A DNA stretch of 64,000 nt from Yinghuangia aomiensis (GCF_039542225.1 NZ_BAABHS010000019.1:1-64000), one strand, 5' to 3'; positions 19,394-28,662 are shown, numbered from the stretch's first letter. Notes: a model not told the origin generated them from the sequence alone. Program-made: numbers and translations.

Positions 19394-21580
19394 GTGCCCA
19401 CGCAGGGAGTCACCGAGAGCGGCGATGCCGTCTCCGCCACCGATGCCGAGCCGCCTGCCCCCGAGGCGCGGAAGCCGCGCCGGCGCGCGGTGCTGGCGGG
19501 TGCTGCCGCCGCGGCGGCAGTCGGCGGGTGGGCGTTGTGGACGGCGCGTGACGGCGGACGTGCGGGCGGCGGCGGCAGGGGTCCGGCCGACGCGGCCGGT
19601 CCGCCCACGGCGCCTCCGGAGCCGCCCACCGGGTGGAAGGCGTCCTACCTGCAGGTCATCGCCCACCCCGACGACGATCTGTACTTCATGAACCCGGGGA
19701 TGGTGCACGCGTTCGCCGCCGGCTATCCGCTCGCCACGGTGGTGACGACGTCCGCGGAAGGCGACGGCCGCAACATCGACACCGCCGACAAGAGCCGCAC
19801 CAAGGCGCCCGTCGACAACGAGGGCTACAGCAGGGCCCGTCAGAACGGCCTGCGGCGCAGCTACTCGCGGATGGTGCTTGGCCGCGACGACGGCGCGTGG
19901 CTTTCGGAGAACCTGGAGATCGTCCCCGGCTTCCTGATCCAGGCCGACACGCTGGAAGAGCGCCCGCAGGTCCGGCTGTTCTTCCTCAACCTGCGCAAGT
20001 GCCCGGAGTACGAAGGGTATTCGGGCCCCCGTTACAACCTCACGCGGCTGTTCGCGGGAGATTCGCCGACGCAGCGGACACTGCGCGTGGCCGGTTCCAC
20101 GCTCCCCGAGTACCAGGAGATCACGCGCGCTCAGGTGGTCGACGCGATGGCGGCACTCATCCGCCTGGTGCGTCCCACTATCCTGCGCACGCTGGATCCG
20201 GACCCGGAGCACGACAACCGCAAGACCGAGTACACGGTTTCCGATCACGTCGACCACACCGCCGTCGCCAACTTCTGCCTGGAGGCGATACGCAAAACCG
20301 CCGACGGCCAGGATCCCGTCGTCCCAGTCGTCGAGCATTACCGCGCCTACGCCAACCGCTACTGGCCGCGGAACATCGACAATCAGGAGCTGGCACTGAA
20401 GGGCCGTTTCCTGAGCACGTATTCGGGCGAGGACGGCCAACCGTGCCCGGCAAACGACTGCGGCGACTACCAGTTGGGCCCCGATCCGCTGCGGAGCACC
20501 TACGTCGTCAGCACCGCGCTCCGGTACACGCCGAACGCTTCGTGGATGGTCCGCGACCGGGACGGCGGCCTGGCCGCGGTGGCGGCGCTGGGCGATGCCG
20601 CGGTGAGCTGGTACCGGGCACCCGGCGGGGACGCGTGGGCGGGACCGACACCGCTCGCCGGCAACGGCATCACCCCCGGCCCGGTGGTGGTGGCCGGTCC
20701 GGATGGCCGCACGCACGCGGTCGGCCTGCGCCGCGGCCGCGACGGCAGCCGCATCACCGTCGAACTCGTCCGATCCGTGTCGCCGGCGCCCGGGCGCCCG
20801 TTCGGACCGTGGGAGTCCCTCGGCAATCCCGAGGGCGGCAATTCCGACGACCATCGCCGTCGTGAGGTCGGCGCACCCGCCGCAGCCGTGGACGGCCACG
20901 GCAAGCTGTACGTGTTCACCCGCAATTCCGCACAGGCGCTGACGTGGCGTGCCGAGCAGGCCGACGGCTGGAGCGGCTGGGCGGTCCTCGGTGGCACGCT
21001 GCTCCAGGACATGCCCCGCGCCCTCACCAATGCGGCTGGCGGGGTCGAGGTCTTCGCGCCGAACAAGAAGACGGTCAAACGCTGGTTCCAGAAGGGCCCC
21101 GGCGACGTGTTCCAAGCGGACGACGGCCTCGAGACGGGTCCCGTGGCGTCCTGCGGCTTCCACGCCATCACCTCCGAGGACGGCCGCCCCGTGCTCTTCT
21201 ACCGGCAGGGCGACACCGGGCGTGTGCTGGCCTACCGCCAGTCCGCGAACCGCCGGGACTGGCCGGACGATCCGGCCGATTTCGGGGGCCCGCTCGGTAT
21301 CGGCCCGGTGTCCGCGGTCTGGCGGGCGCACGGAGGTGCCGCCCAAGCCCTCGTCGCGGTGCGCGACGGGCAGGGCGGGGCGTCCGTCTCGACGGCCGCG
21401 CGGGACGACAAACCCGACTGGCGGCCTCTCGGCGGCCCGGTGACCGGTGTGCCCGCCGTCGTCGCGGACGGTGCCGGGCGCGAGATCGCGGCCGTCCTCG
21501 GCGGCGACGGCAGGCTCCACGTCGCCACCCGCAACGCGAACGCACCCGACGAGCCGTTCGGAGGCTGGCTCACCGTCTGA
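19394..21580 (+). CDS. Tat-exported PIG-L family deacetylase with C-terminal propeller-like domain
   Basis: A 728-residue protein. Residues about 20-50 (KPRRRAVLAGAAAAAAVGGW) form a twin-arginine signal or anchor. The PIG-L zinc-dependent deacetylase domain occupies about 75-340, with the metal motif AHPDDD and a later DHVDHTAV. The remaining 340 residues are a repeat-rich beta region (segments such as WESLGNPEGG and WSGWAVLGG) like lectin-type propellers. PIG-L enzymes remove acetyl groups from N-acetylglucosaminyl substrates; export and the propeller suggest an extracellular glycan. The start is GTG 19394, with AAGGGAA six bases upstream, rather than the TTG 33 bases earlier. Confidence 0.85.
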   Translation: MPTQGVTESGDAVSATDAEPPAPEARKPRRRAVLAGAAAAAAVGGWALWTARDGGRAGGGGRGPADAAGPPTAPPEPPTGWKASYLQVIAHPDDDLYFMNPGMVHAFAAGYPLATVVTTSAEGDGRNIDTADKSRTKAPVDNEGYSRARQNGLRRSYSRMVLGRDDGAWLSENLEIVPGFLIQADTLEERPQVRLFFLNLRKCPEYEGYSGPRYNLTRLFAGDSPTQRTLRVAGSTLPEYQEITRAQVVDAMAALIRLVRPTILRTLDPDPEHDNRKTEYTVSDHVDHTAVANFCLEAIRKTADGQDPVVPVVEHYRAYANRYWPRNIDNQELALKGRFLSTYSGEDGQPCPANDCGDYQLGPDPLRSTYVVSTALRYTPNASWMVRDRDGGLAAVAALGDAAVSWYRAPGGDAWAGPTPLAGNGITPGPVVVAGPDGRTHAVGLRRGRDGSRITVELVRSVSPAPGRPFGPWESLGNPEGGNSDDHRRREVGAPAAAVDGHGKLYVFTRNSAQALTWRAEQADGWSGWAVLGGTLLQDMPRALTNAAGGVEVFAPNKKTVKRWFQKGPGDVFQADDGLETGPVASCGFHAITSEDGRPVLFYRQGDTGRVLAYRQSANRRDWPDDPADFGGPLGIGPVSAVWRAHGGAAQALVAVRDGQGGASVSTAARDDKPDWRPLGGPVTGVPAVVADGAGREIAAVLGGDGRLHVATRNANAPDEPFGGWLTV

Positions 21581-21604
21581 TCCGGTCGGCCGCGCCGCCC
21601 CGGA

Positions 21605-22099
21605 CTATCCGGCGCAGCGCGGTCGGCCGGCCTTCCGGCGCGCTTCCGCCGTCAGGCGGGCATCCAGGGCCCGGTCGGCGAGGTCCGTGCAGTAGGCGAG
21701 CAGGGTGTCGCGGCGCGACCGTTCGCGGGGGCTGCACGGGAGCTCGGCGATGGCGCGGAGGGCGGCGAGGTCGGCCGCGGTGGGGATGTGGGCGTAGGCG
21801 TCGACCGCGCGGGACAGGGCGCTCAGGTAGGTGGCCGCGGATCCGGGCACGGCGCGGCGCTGGAGGTCGAGTTCGGCCAAGTGGAAGGCGCGCAGGCGGT
21901 CGCGTTCGGCTTCGGCTTCGGCGATGGCGCGGTCGAGGAGCCAGAACGCCGAGGCGGTCGGCGCGTCGGAGGCAGCGGCGGGGTCGGCCGCGGCGCCGGA
22001 GCCCGGGTCGGACTTCATGGCGATGCGCAGGGCCCGCCGCAGCAGCCGGACTTCGGGCATGCCGAACGCCAGGCCGTGGTCTCCGTGCGGCGTCGGCAT
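21605..22099 (-). CDS. Conserved actinobacterial hypothetical protein
   Basis: A 164-residue, mostly helical protein. The N-terminus MPTPHGDHGLAFGMPEVRLL matches a conserved streptomycete protein family that I remember as having this opening. This supports the start at ATG 22099 over upstream GTG codons. The middle is Ala-rich and the C-terminal half (LPCSPRERSRRDTLLAYCTD) is strongly helical. There is no signal or membrane segment and no catalytic motif. It lies 112 bp downstream of coaX on the same strand and may share its transcript. Function is unknown. Confidence 0.7.
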   Translation of the reverse strand: MPTPHGDHGLAFGMPEVRLLRRALRIAMKSDPGSGAAADPAAASDAPTASAFWLLDRAIAEAEAERDRLRAFHLAELDLQRRAVPGSAATYLSALSRAVDAYAHIPTAADLAALRAIAELPCSPRERSRRDTLLAYCTDLADRALDARLTAEARRKAGRPRCAG

Positions 22100-22211
22100 G
22101 GTCAGCACTGTACGTGCCGGTTGCCCGTTTCCGAATGCTTCGGGTGAATCGTCCCCCGGTGTGGTGCCGCGGCGTTGCGCCGAGCGGCCCAAGGGCCTGG
22201 TGCCGGCCCCC

Positions 22212-22997
22212 TCAGATCCCCGCGTTGCGCTCGTACACCATCCGCAGCCCGATCAGCGTCAGCCACGGTTCGTGGACGTCGATGACCGACGCCTCGCCGA
22301 GCACCAGCGTCGCCAGCCCGCCGGTGGCGACGACGGTGACCGAGTCCGGGTCGTCGGACAGTTCCGCCGCCATCCGCTTGACCACGCCGTCGACCTGGCC
22401 CGCGAAGCCGTACAGGATGCCCGCCTGCATGGCCTCGACGGTGCTCTTGCCGACCACGCTGCGCGGCCGCATCAGCTCGATCTTGCGGAGCTGGGCGCCG
22501 CGCGCGCCGAGGGCGTCGACGGAGATCTCGATGCCGGGGGCGATCGCGCCGCCGATGTACTCGCCCTTGCTGCTGACCGCGTCGAACGTGGTCGCGGTGC
22601 CGAAGTCGACGACGATGCACGGGCCGCCGTACAGCTTGATGGCGGCGAGGGCGTTGATGATGCGGTCGGTGCCGACTTCCTTCGGGTTGTCCATGAGCAC
22701 CGGCACCCCGGTCTTCACGCCGGGCTCGACGACGACCGCGGGGATGTCGCCGTAGTAGCGGCGGAACATGTCGCGCATCTCGTGCAGGACGGACGGCACG
22801 GTCGAGCAGACCGCGATGCCGTCGACGCCGCCCGCCCCGATCAGCGGATGCTGGCCGAGCAGGCCCTGCAGCACCACGGCGAGTTCGTCGGCGGTGCGCC
22901 GCGAGTCCGTGGAAATGCGCCAGTGCTCGACGATTTCGTCACCGTCGAACAGGCCGAGCACGGTGTGCGTGTTGCCTACGTCGATCGTCAGGAGCAT
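22212..22997 (-). CDS. coaX: Type III pantothenate kinase
   Basis: A 261-residue CoaX of typical length. It phosphorylates pantothenate, the first step of CoA synthesis, in the cytosol. The ASKHA-fold motifs are visible: MLLTIDVGNTHT at the N-terminus (phosphate 1), VGTDRIINALAA in the middle and CIVVDFGTATTFDAV, followed by GGAIAPGI. The start is ATG 22997, where the fold begins; AGGA lies 10 bases upstream. It follows the panG-like/panC/panD/nadB/nadC run on the same strand after a 115-bp gap, so pantothenate synthesis and its first use are adjacent. Confidence 0.96.
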   Translation of the reverse strand: MLLTIDVGNTHTVLGLFDGDEIVEHWRISTDSRRTADELAVVLQGLLGQHPLIGAGGVDGIAVCSTVPSVLHEMRDMFRRYYGDIPAVVVEPGVKTGVPVLMDNPKEVGTDRIINALAAIKLYGGPCIVVDFGTATTFDAVSSKGEYIGGAIAPGIEISVDALGARGAQLRKIELMRPRSVVGKSTVEAMQAGILYGFAGQVDGVVKRMAAELSDDPDSVTVVATGGLATLVLGEASVIDVHEPWLTLIGLRMVYERNAGI

Positions 22998-23112
22998 CGT
23001 CGCGTGTCCTTGGCTGGGGTTCGGGACCGGTGCGGGGGGTGGGGGCGAAGAACGCACAGTACCCGGCGCGCGCGGGCCGCGCGCAGGCGCGGGGCGGGCA
23101 CGGGGCGCGCGG

Positions 23113-23994
23113 TCAGTCGCGGAGGTCGACGCCGATGTCGAGAATCGGCGCCGAGTGGGTGAGCGCGCCGACCGCGAGGTAGTCGACGCCGGTTTCGGCG
23201 ACTTCGCGCGCGGTGCCGAGGGTGAGGCCCCCGCTGGACTCCAGACGGGCCCGTCCGGCGACCAGGGCGACCGCTTCGCGGAGCTGCGCGGGCGTCATGT
23301 TGTCGAGCAGGATCAGGTCGGCGCCGGCCTCCAGGACCGGCGGGATCTGCTCCAGGTGGTCGACCTCGACCTCGACCGGGACGTCCGGGAACGCGGCGCG
23401 CACCGCGCGGAACGCCTCGGCCACGCCGCCCGCCGCCACCACGTGGTTGTCCTTCACCATCGCGGCGTCGGACAGCGCCATGCGGTGGTTGACCCCGCCG
23501 CCGCAGCGCACCGCGTACTTCTCCACGGCGCGCAGCCCGGGGGTGGTCTTGCGGGTGTCGCGGACCGCCGCGCCGGTGCCGTCGATCGCGTCGGCCCACG
23601 CGCGGGTGAGCGTCGCGATGCCGGACAGCCGGCACACCAGGTTGAGCGCCGAGCGTTCCGCGGTGAGCAGGTCGCGGGTGGCGCCGGACGCGGTGAACAG
23701 CACGGTGCCGCGCTCGACGCGGTCGCCGTCGGCGACGAAGCGCTCGATCTTCACGTCGTCGCCGCACACGGCCTCGACGACGGCTTCGGCGACCGGGATG
23801 CCGGCCGCGATGCCGGCGGTGCGCGCGGTGAAGTCGGCGTGGCCGCGGGCGTCGGCGGGCACCGTGGCGACCGAGGTGACGTCGACGCCGCCGGCCAGGT
23901 CTTCGGCGACGGTGGCCCGGGCGAGGGCTTCCACGGCCGCGGGGTCCAGGCCGGCCGCGGCCAGGCGGGAGGCGAGGTCCGGGGTGAGCGTCAC
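23113..23994 (-). CDS. nadC: Nicotinate-nucleotide pyrophosphorylase (quinolinate phosphoribosyltransferase)
   Basis: A 293-residue NadC, which converts quinolinate and PRPP to nicotinate mononucleotide. Family motifs seen are AEDLAGGVDVTS near residue 30, LNLVCRLSGIATLT, VRDTRKTTPGLR, YAVRCGGGVNHR, MVKDNHV, DLILLDNM and ESSGGL near the C-terminus. The start GTG 23994 overlaps the nadB stop by four bases (GTGA), so it is translationally coupled to nadB. Confidence 0.97.
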   Translation of the reverse strand: MTLTPDLASRLAAAGLDPAAVEALARATVAEDLAGGVDVTSVATVPADARGHADFTARTAGIAAGIPVAEAVVEAVCGDDVKIERFVADGDRVERGTVLFTASGATRDLLTAERSALNLVCRLSGIATLTRAWADAIDGTGAAVRDTRKTTPGLRAVEKYAVRCGGGVNHRMALSDAAMVKDNHVVAAGGVAEAFRAVRAAFPDVPVEVEVDHLEQIPPVLEAGADLILLDNMTPAQLREAVALVAGRARLESSGGLTLGTAREVAETGVDYLAVGALTHSAPILDIGVDLRD

Positions 23995-25715
23995 GGCTTC
24001 TCCTCGGTGGGGTGCTCGGCGCGGAAATGCGGAGCGTCGGAATGCGGGGCATTGGAAGGTGCGGGGGCAGGTGCGGCGTCGCGGTCGTGCTTGGGGTCGT
24101 ACGGCCGGTAGGCGCGGTCGAGCCGCCCGTCCGCCATGGTCGTGACCACGTGCCCGCGCCAGTCCTTGTCGTCGGCGTCCGGGAAGTCCTCGCGCCAGTG
24201 GCAGCCGCGGGTTTCCTCGCGGTCGTACGCGGCGGCGGCGAGCGCGCCCGCGACGGTGTGGAGGTTCGTGGCCTCCCACGACTCGACGCACGGGTCGTCC
24301 CCGGTGCGCCGGCCCAGTTCGGCCAGCACCTGCATGGTTTCGCGCAGGCTGTCGCGGCTGCGCAGCACGCCCGCGCCCGCGGTCATCGCGCGCTGCAGCG
24401 GCGTACGGATCCCCGGGTCGAGCAGCCACGCGTCGCCCTCGGGAGCGACCGGTTCGCCGGGCTCGGGGAGCCCGCGGGCCAGGTCTTCGGCGATCCGCTC
24501 GGCGAAGACGAGGCCTTCGAGGAGCGAGTTGGACGCGAGCCGGTTGGCGCCCTGCACGCCGGTGCAGGCGACTTCGCCGCACGCGTACAGGCCGGGCACC
24601 GACGTGCGCCCGGCCAGATCGGTGCGGACGCCGCCGCTGGCGTAGTGCGCGGCGGGCGCGATCGGGATCAGGTCGTGTGCCGGGTCGATCCCGTTGGCGC
24701 GGCACGCGGCGAGGATCGTCGGGAACCGGTGCGCCCACATCTCCGCACCGAAGTGCCGGCCGTCGAGGTACATGTGGTCGGTGCCGGTCTCGGCCATCCG
24801 GCGCGTGATGCCCTTGGCCACGATGTCGCGCGGCGCAAGCTCGGCCAGCGGGTGACGGCCCGTCATGAACCGCACGCCGTCGGCGTCGACGAGGTGCGCG
24901 CCTTCGCCGCGGACGGCCTCCGACACGAGCGGCTGCTGCCCCTCGGCACCCGGCCCCAGCCACAGCACGGTCGGGTGGAACTGCACGAACTCCAGGTCGG
25001 TCACCTCGGCGCCCGCGCGCAGCGCCAGAGCGACGCCGTCGCCGGTCGACACGTGCGGATTGGTCGTCGAGGAGAAGACCTGCCCCATGCCGCCGGCCGC
25101 GAGGACGACGGCGCGGCCGTGTACGGCGCCGACACCGTCGCGGGCGCCCTCGCCCATGACGTGCAGGGTGACACCGCACGCGCGCCCTTCGGCGTCACGC
25201 AACAGGTCCAGCACCAGGGCGTGTTCGATGACCTCGATGCCGGCTTCGTGGACGGCCTGCACGAGCGCCCGCGATATCTCCGCCCCGGTGGCGTCGCCGC
25301 CGGCGTGCACGATGCGGTTGCGCAGGTGGCCGCCTTCGCGGGTGAGGAGGATGTTGCCGTCGGCGTCCCGGTCGAATTCGGCGCCGACGGACATCAGCCG
25401 CCGCACCGCACCGGGGCCTTCGGTGACCAGCACCCGCACCGCGTCCTCGTCGCACAGGCCCGCGCCGGCGACGAGCGTGTCCTGCATGTGCTGTTCGGGG
25501 GTGTCGCCTTCGCCGAGCGCGGCGGCGACGCCGCCCTGCGCCCAGCGCGTCGAGCCCTCGTCGAGGACGGCCTTGGTGACCACGAGCACACTGCCGGCCG
25601 CGCGGGCCTGCAGCGCGGCGGTCAGCCCGGCGACGCCGGAGCCGATGACGATGACGTCCGCGTAGGTCGTCCACCCGGGCGCGGGGGCGGCCAGGCGGCT
25701 CGGGAACGTGGTCAC
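23991..25715 (-). CDS. nadB: L-aspartate oxidase
   Basis: A 574-residue flavoprotein that oxidises L-aspartate to iminoaspartate for quinolinate synthesis. The FAD-binding VIVIGSGVAGLTAALQA is near residue 20. STRWAQGGVAAALGEGDT, EFVQFHPTVLW, CGEVACTGVQGANRLASNSL and the C-terminal helical domain of the succinate dehydrogenase/aspartate oxidase family follow. The GTG start at 25715 overlaps the panD stop (GTGA, 25712-25715). The C-terminus is extended by about 20 Pro/Ala/His-rich residues. The partner quinolinate synthase gene nadA is not in the window. Confidence 0.96.
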   Translation of the reverse strand: MTTFPSRLAAPAPGWTTYADVIVIGSGVAGLTAALQARAAGSVLVVTKAVLDEGSTRWAQGGVAAALGEGDTPEQHMQDTLVAGAGLCDEDAVRVLVTEGPGAVRRLMSVGAEFDRDADGNILLTREGGHLRNRIVHAGGDATGAEISRALVQAVHEAGIEVIEHALVLDLLRDAEGRACGVTLHVMGEGARDGVGAVHGRAVVLAAGGMGQVFSSTTNPHVSTGDGVALALRAGAEVTDLEFVQFHPTVLWLGPGAEGQQPLVSEAVRGEGAHLVDADGVRFMTGRHPLAELAPRDIVAKGITRRMAETGTDHMYLDGRHFGAEMWAHRFPTILAACRANGIDPAHDLIPIAPAAHYASGGVRTDLAGRTSVPGLYACGEVACTGVQGANRLASNSLLEGLVFAERIAEDLARGLPEPGEPVAPEGDAWLLDPGIRTPLQRAMTAGAGVLRSRDSLRETMQVLAELGRRTGDDPCVESWEATNLHTVAGALAAAAYDREETRGCHWREDFPDADDKDWRGHVVTTMADGRLDRAYRPYDPKHDRDAAPAPAPSNAPHSDAPHFRAEHPTEEKP

Positions 25716-26137
25716 TGCGCGGCCTGCGCGGGCACGTCGCCGCGCTTCAGCTCGCTGCCCGCCGGGACCTCGGCGGGGTCGTGGCCGAGGCCGGTGATCC
25801 GGTTCTCGCCGTCGACGAACACCACGCGCGGCGTCATGGCGCGCGCTTCGTCGTCGGTGACCTGCGCGTACGCGATGATGATCACCAGGTCGCCGGTGTG
25901 CACCAAGCGGGCGGCGGCGCCGTTGATACCGATGATCCCGGTGCCGCGCGGCCCCGCGATCGTGTAGGTCTCCAGACGGGCGCCGTTGTCGATGTCGACG
26001 ATGTGGACCAGTTCGCCGGGAAGCAGGTCGGCGGCGTCGAGGAGGTCCTCGTCGATGGTGACCGAGCCGACGTAGTGCAGGTCCGCCTGGGTCACGGTGG
26101 CCCGGTGGATCTTGGACTTGAACATCGTGCGCATCAT
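25712..26137 (-). CDS. panD: Aspartate 1-decarboxylase (pyruvoyl enzyme precursor)
   Basis: A 141-residue PanD proenzyme that makes beta-alanine from L-aspartate for pantothenate. The self-cleavage site is HYVGSVTID; with the start at 26137 the catalytic Ser is residue 25, exactly as in E. coli, which fixes the start over the second Met. The start overlaps the panC stop (ATGA, 26134-26137) and has AGGAG eight bases upstream. The conserved IGINGAAARL segment and the C-terminal core are intact. It shares its substrate, aspartate, with NadB encoded next in the same unit. Confidence 0.97.
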   Translation of the reverse strand: MMRTMFKSKIHRATVTQADLHYVGSVTIDEDLLDAADLLPGELVHIVDIDNGARLETYTIAGPRGTGIIGINGAAARLVHTGDLVIIIAYAQVTDDEARAMTPRVVFVDGENRITGLGHDPAEVPAGSELKRGDVPAQAAQ

Positions 26138-27048
26138 GACCGTGCTCCTGCGATGACCAGGGGGACATTGTCGATCAGGCGGGTCGTGCCGACCCGGGCG
26201 GCGACGGCGAGGACGGCCGGGCCGTTGTGCTCGTCGGAGACCTCGGCGAAGGTGCCGGGGTCGACGAGGGCGAGGTAGTCGAGTTCGAGGGGCGGCGCGG
26301 CGAGTGCCGCGTCGGCGAGGACCGCCGATGCGGCGGCGCGCACCGCGGCGGACCCGGACGGGGCCGCCGCCGCGCCGGCCCGCAGCGCGCGGCTCAGGGC
26401 GAGCGCGGTGCCGCGGTCGGCGGTGCCGAGGTAGACGTTGCGGCTCGACAGGGCGAGCCCGTCGGGTTCGCGGACCGTCGGCACGCCGACGACGTCCACC
26501 GGGAAGTTCAGGTCCGCGGCCATGCGGCGGATGAGCGCGAGCTGCTGGGCGTCTTTCTCGCCGTAGAACGCGGTCGTCCGCCCCGAGAGCGGCGCGGTCA
26601 GGTGCAGCAGTTTGGCGACGACGGTCAGCATGCCGTCGAAGTGCCCGGGGCGCGAAGCCCCTTCGAGCCTGCTCCCCATCGCCCCCGAGGTGACCCGCAC
26701 CTCGGGCTGCCCGCCGGGGTAGACCTCGTCGACGGACGGCGCGTACACCACGTCCGCCCCGGCTTCCCGGGCCAGCGCGAGGTCCGCGTCGAGGGTGCGC
26801 GGGTACCGGTCGAGGTCTTCGCCGGCCCCGAACTGGAGCGGGTTCACGAAGACGGTGACGATCACGTGCCCGCGTTCGCCCGCGCTCTCCCGCGCGGCGC
26901 GGATCAACGCCCCGTGGCCCGCGTGCAGCGCGCCCATGGTCATCACCACCGACCACGGCTGCGGCTCGCCGGCGTGCTGCCCGCGGTAGTCCGCGAGTTC
27001 GGCGGCGGTGCTCGCCAGAACGGTCTTGCGGTCGCCGGAGATCCCCAT
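26134..27048 (-). CDS. panC: Pantothenate synthetase
   Basis: A 304-residue PanC that joins pantoate and beta-alanine with ATP. The HIGH-type motif is MGALHAGH (His42 and His45). VFVNPLQFGAGEDLDRYPR, FYGEKDAQQLALIRR (the KMSKS-equivalent region) and LALSSRNVYL follow. The ATG at 27048 shares one base with the stop of the DUF2520 gene upstream (TGATG). Its own stop overlaps the panD start. The tight packing shows that the DUF2520 protein, PanC and PanD are made from one mRNA. Confidence 0.97.
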   Translation of the reverse strand: MGISGDRKTVLASTAAELADYRGQHAGEPQPWSVVMTMGALHAGHGALIRAARESAGERGHVIVTVFVNPLQFGAGEDLDRYPRTLDADLALAREAGADVVYAPSVDEVYPGGQPEVRVTSGAMGSRLEGASRPGHFDGMLTVVAKLLHLTAPLSGRTTAFYGEKDAQQLALIRRMAADLNFPVDVVGVPTVREPDGLALSSRNVYLGTADRGTALALSRALRAGAAAAPSGSAAVRAAASAVLADAALAAPPLELDYLALVDPGTFAEVSDEHNGPAVLAVAARVGTTRLIDNVPLVIAGARS

Positions 27049-27986
27049 CAGGCCCCGCCCTCCGCGAGTACGTCCAGCAGCGCCTCGGCCGCCTCCGGCT
27101 TGAGCAGGCCCGCGGTGAGCGCCCGGTCCGCGGTCAGCCGTGCCATCGCGATGTACGCGGCCAGCGCCTGGGGGGCGACCCGCCGCAGCTCCGACACGTG
27201 TGCCGCGACCGTGCCCGCGTCGCCGCGCGCCACCGGCCCGGTCAGCGCAAGGTCGCCGGCCCGCAGCGCGTTGTCCAGCGCGGCGCCGAGCAGCGGGCCG
27301 AGCATCCGGTCGGGGGCGCGCACGCCCGCCGCGGCCAGCAGGTCGCGGGACTGCGCGACCAGCGTGACCAGGTGGTTCGCGCCGTTGGCGAGCGCCACGT
27401 GGTACAGCGGGCGGGCACTCTCGTCGATCCATTCGGGCTCGCCGCCCATCTCGACGACGAGCGCTTCGGCGACCGGCCGCAGCACCTCCGGGGCGGTGAC
27501 CCCGAACGAGCAGCCGACCAGCCGCTGCACGTCCACGGCGGTGCCGGTGAACGTCATCACCGGGTGCAGCGCCAGCGGCAGCGCTCCGGCGCGGGCGGCC
27601 TCGTCGAGCACCGAGACGCCGAACCGGCCGGAGGTGTGCACGAGGAGCTGGCCGGGCTTGAGCGCGCCCGTCGCGGCCAGTCCGGCGACCAGGTCGGGCA
27701 GCGCGTCGTCGGGCACGGTCAGCAGCGCCAGGTCGGACCGGGCGATGACGTCCTGCGGGGTGGTGAGCGGCACGCCGGGCAGGAGTTCTTCGGCGCGGCG
27801 GCGGGAGGCGTCCGAGACGCCGGACGCGGCCACCACATGGTGGCCGGCGAGCGTGAGGGCGGCGGCGAGCGGGGCGCCGACGCGGCCCGCGCCGACGACA
27901 CCGACCGCGAGGCGCGCGGGACGGTCCGCGGGATCCGCGGGGCGTGGCCGCCGTGCGGGCACGGCGGGAGGGTCGTGGTCGTTCAC
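27048..27986 (-). CDS. Rossmann-fold/DUF2520 protein, candidate PanG-type ketopantoate reductase
   Basis: A 312-residue two-domain protein. The N-terminal NADP-binding Rossmann fold (about residues 25-145) has VGVVGAGRVGAPLAAALTLA. The C-terminal helical domain is DUF2520 (about 160-300), with HPVMTFTGT and ALANGANHLVT. PanG of Francisella and some Firmicutes, which replaces PanE as ketopantoate reductase, is of this family. Direct coupling to panC (one-base overlap) makes the same role plausible here; that is inference. The GTG at 27986 has GGAAGG seven bases upstream. Many genomes label such proteins only as DUF2520 or F420-dependent oxidoreductase. Confidence 0.75.
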   Translation of the reverse strand: MNDHDPPAVPARRPRPADPADRPARLAVGVVGAGRVGAPLAAALTLAGHHVVAASGVSDASRRRAEELLPGVPLTTPQDVIARSDLALLTVPDDALPDLVAGLAATGALKPGQLLVHTSGRFGVSVLDEAARAGALPLALHPVMTFTGTAVDVQRLVGCSFGVTAPEVLRPVAEALVVEMGGEPEWIDESARPLYHVALANGANHLVTLVAQSRDLLAAAGVRAPDRMLGPLLGAALDNALRAGDLALTGPVARGDAGTVAAHVSELRRVAPQALAAYIAMARLTADRALTAGLLKPEAAEALLDVLAEGGA

Positions 27987-28046
27987 AGTGGCCTTCCGTT
28001 CCAGTCCGCGTGGGGTACCGGACGAGTACTGGCCTGTTCAGCGTAC

Positions 28047-28529
28047 TCAGGTGGGGGGCGGGCCGAATCGCGGGTGGCTCCCGGGGTGCGGCGGATACGC
28101 GGGCGCGTACCCCGGCGGCGGAGCCGGTTCGACTGCCTCCGGACGCCGGTGCAGGCTCGGGCCGCGCATCCCGATCGCCCCCAGGCCGGTGAGCACCAGT
28201 CCGGTGAGCAGCAGGGTCGCGGTGACGATACGGGCGGCGAGAGCGGCGCGCGGGCCGTTCTCGGTGTGCAGGGTGTACGACGCCGGCTGGGCGGCCTGGG
28301 CGGTCCGTGCGGCCTGCGCGGCCTGCGCGGCCGTGGACTGCGCGGTCTGCCCGGCCGGTTCGGCGGGCACGGCGGACGCGAGGGGCGCGATCAGGGCGGC
28401 GGGACGGTCCGGGACGGCGCCGGGGCCCGTGGCGGGGCTGCCGGACAACGCGCCCGCGGCGGCAACAAGGCCGACCGCGGATATAGCGAGCGTCGATCTG
28501 AGGACCACGCGGGCAAGCAGCTTGCGCAT
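28047..28529 (-). CDS. Small exported/membrane protein of unknown function
   Basis: A 160-residue protein from ATG 28529, which has a near-perfect GGAGG site four bases upstream. Residues 1-35 form a signal peptide (RKLLARVVLRSTLAISAVGL). A Gln/Ala/Thr low-complexity region (about 75-97) with repeated AAQAA follows, then a transmembrane helix (about 108-130, ALAARIVTATLLLTGLVLTG) and a Pro-rich cytosolic tail (PEAVEPAPPPGYAPAYPPHP). No domain is recognised. It lies just upstream of the panG-like gene on the same strand, and the 60-bp gap may allow co-transcription. Confidence 0.7.
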   Translation of the reverse strand: MRKLLARVVLRSTLAISAVGLVAAAGALSGSPATGPGAVPDRPAALIAPLASAVPAEPAGQTAQSTAAQAAQAARTAQAAQPASYTLHTENGPRAALAARIVTATLLLTGLVLTGLGAIGMRGPSLHRRPEAVEPAPPPGYAPAYPPHPGSHPRFGPPPT

Positions 28530-28662
28530 GAGTACCTCCCGAACCAGGGGGCCATATCGCCCGATATTGCGCATATCGGATCGTTATGAGTCCCCCGCGG
28601 TCCGGGAGGCCAATCATGGGCGCGGGCTGCCTGGCCCGCGGTCCCGCACGGTCCCGCCGAGG

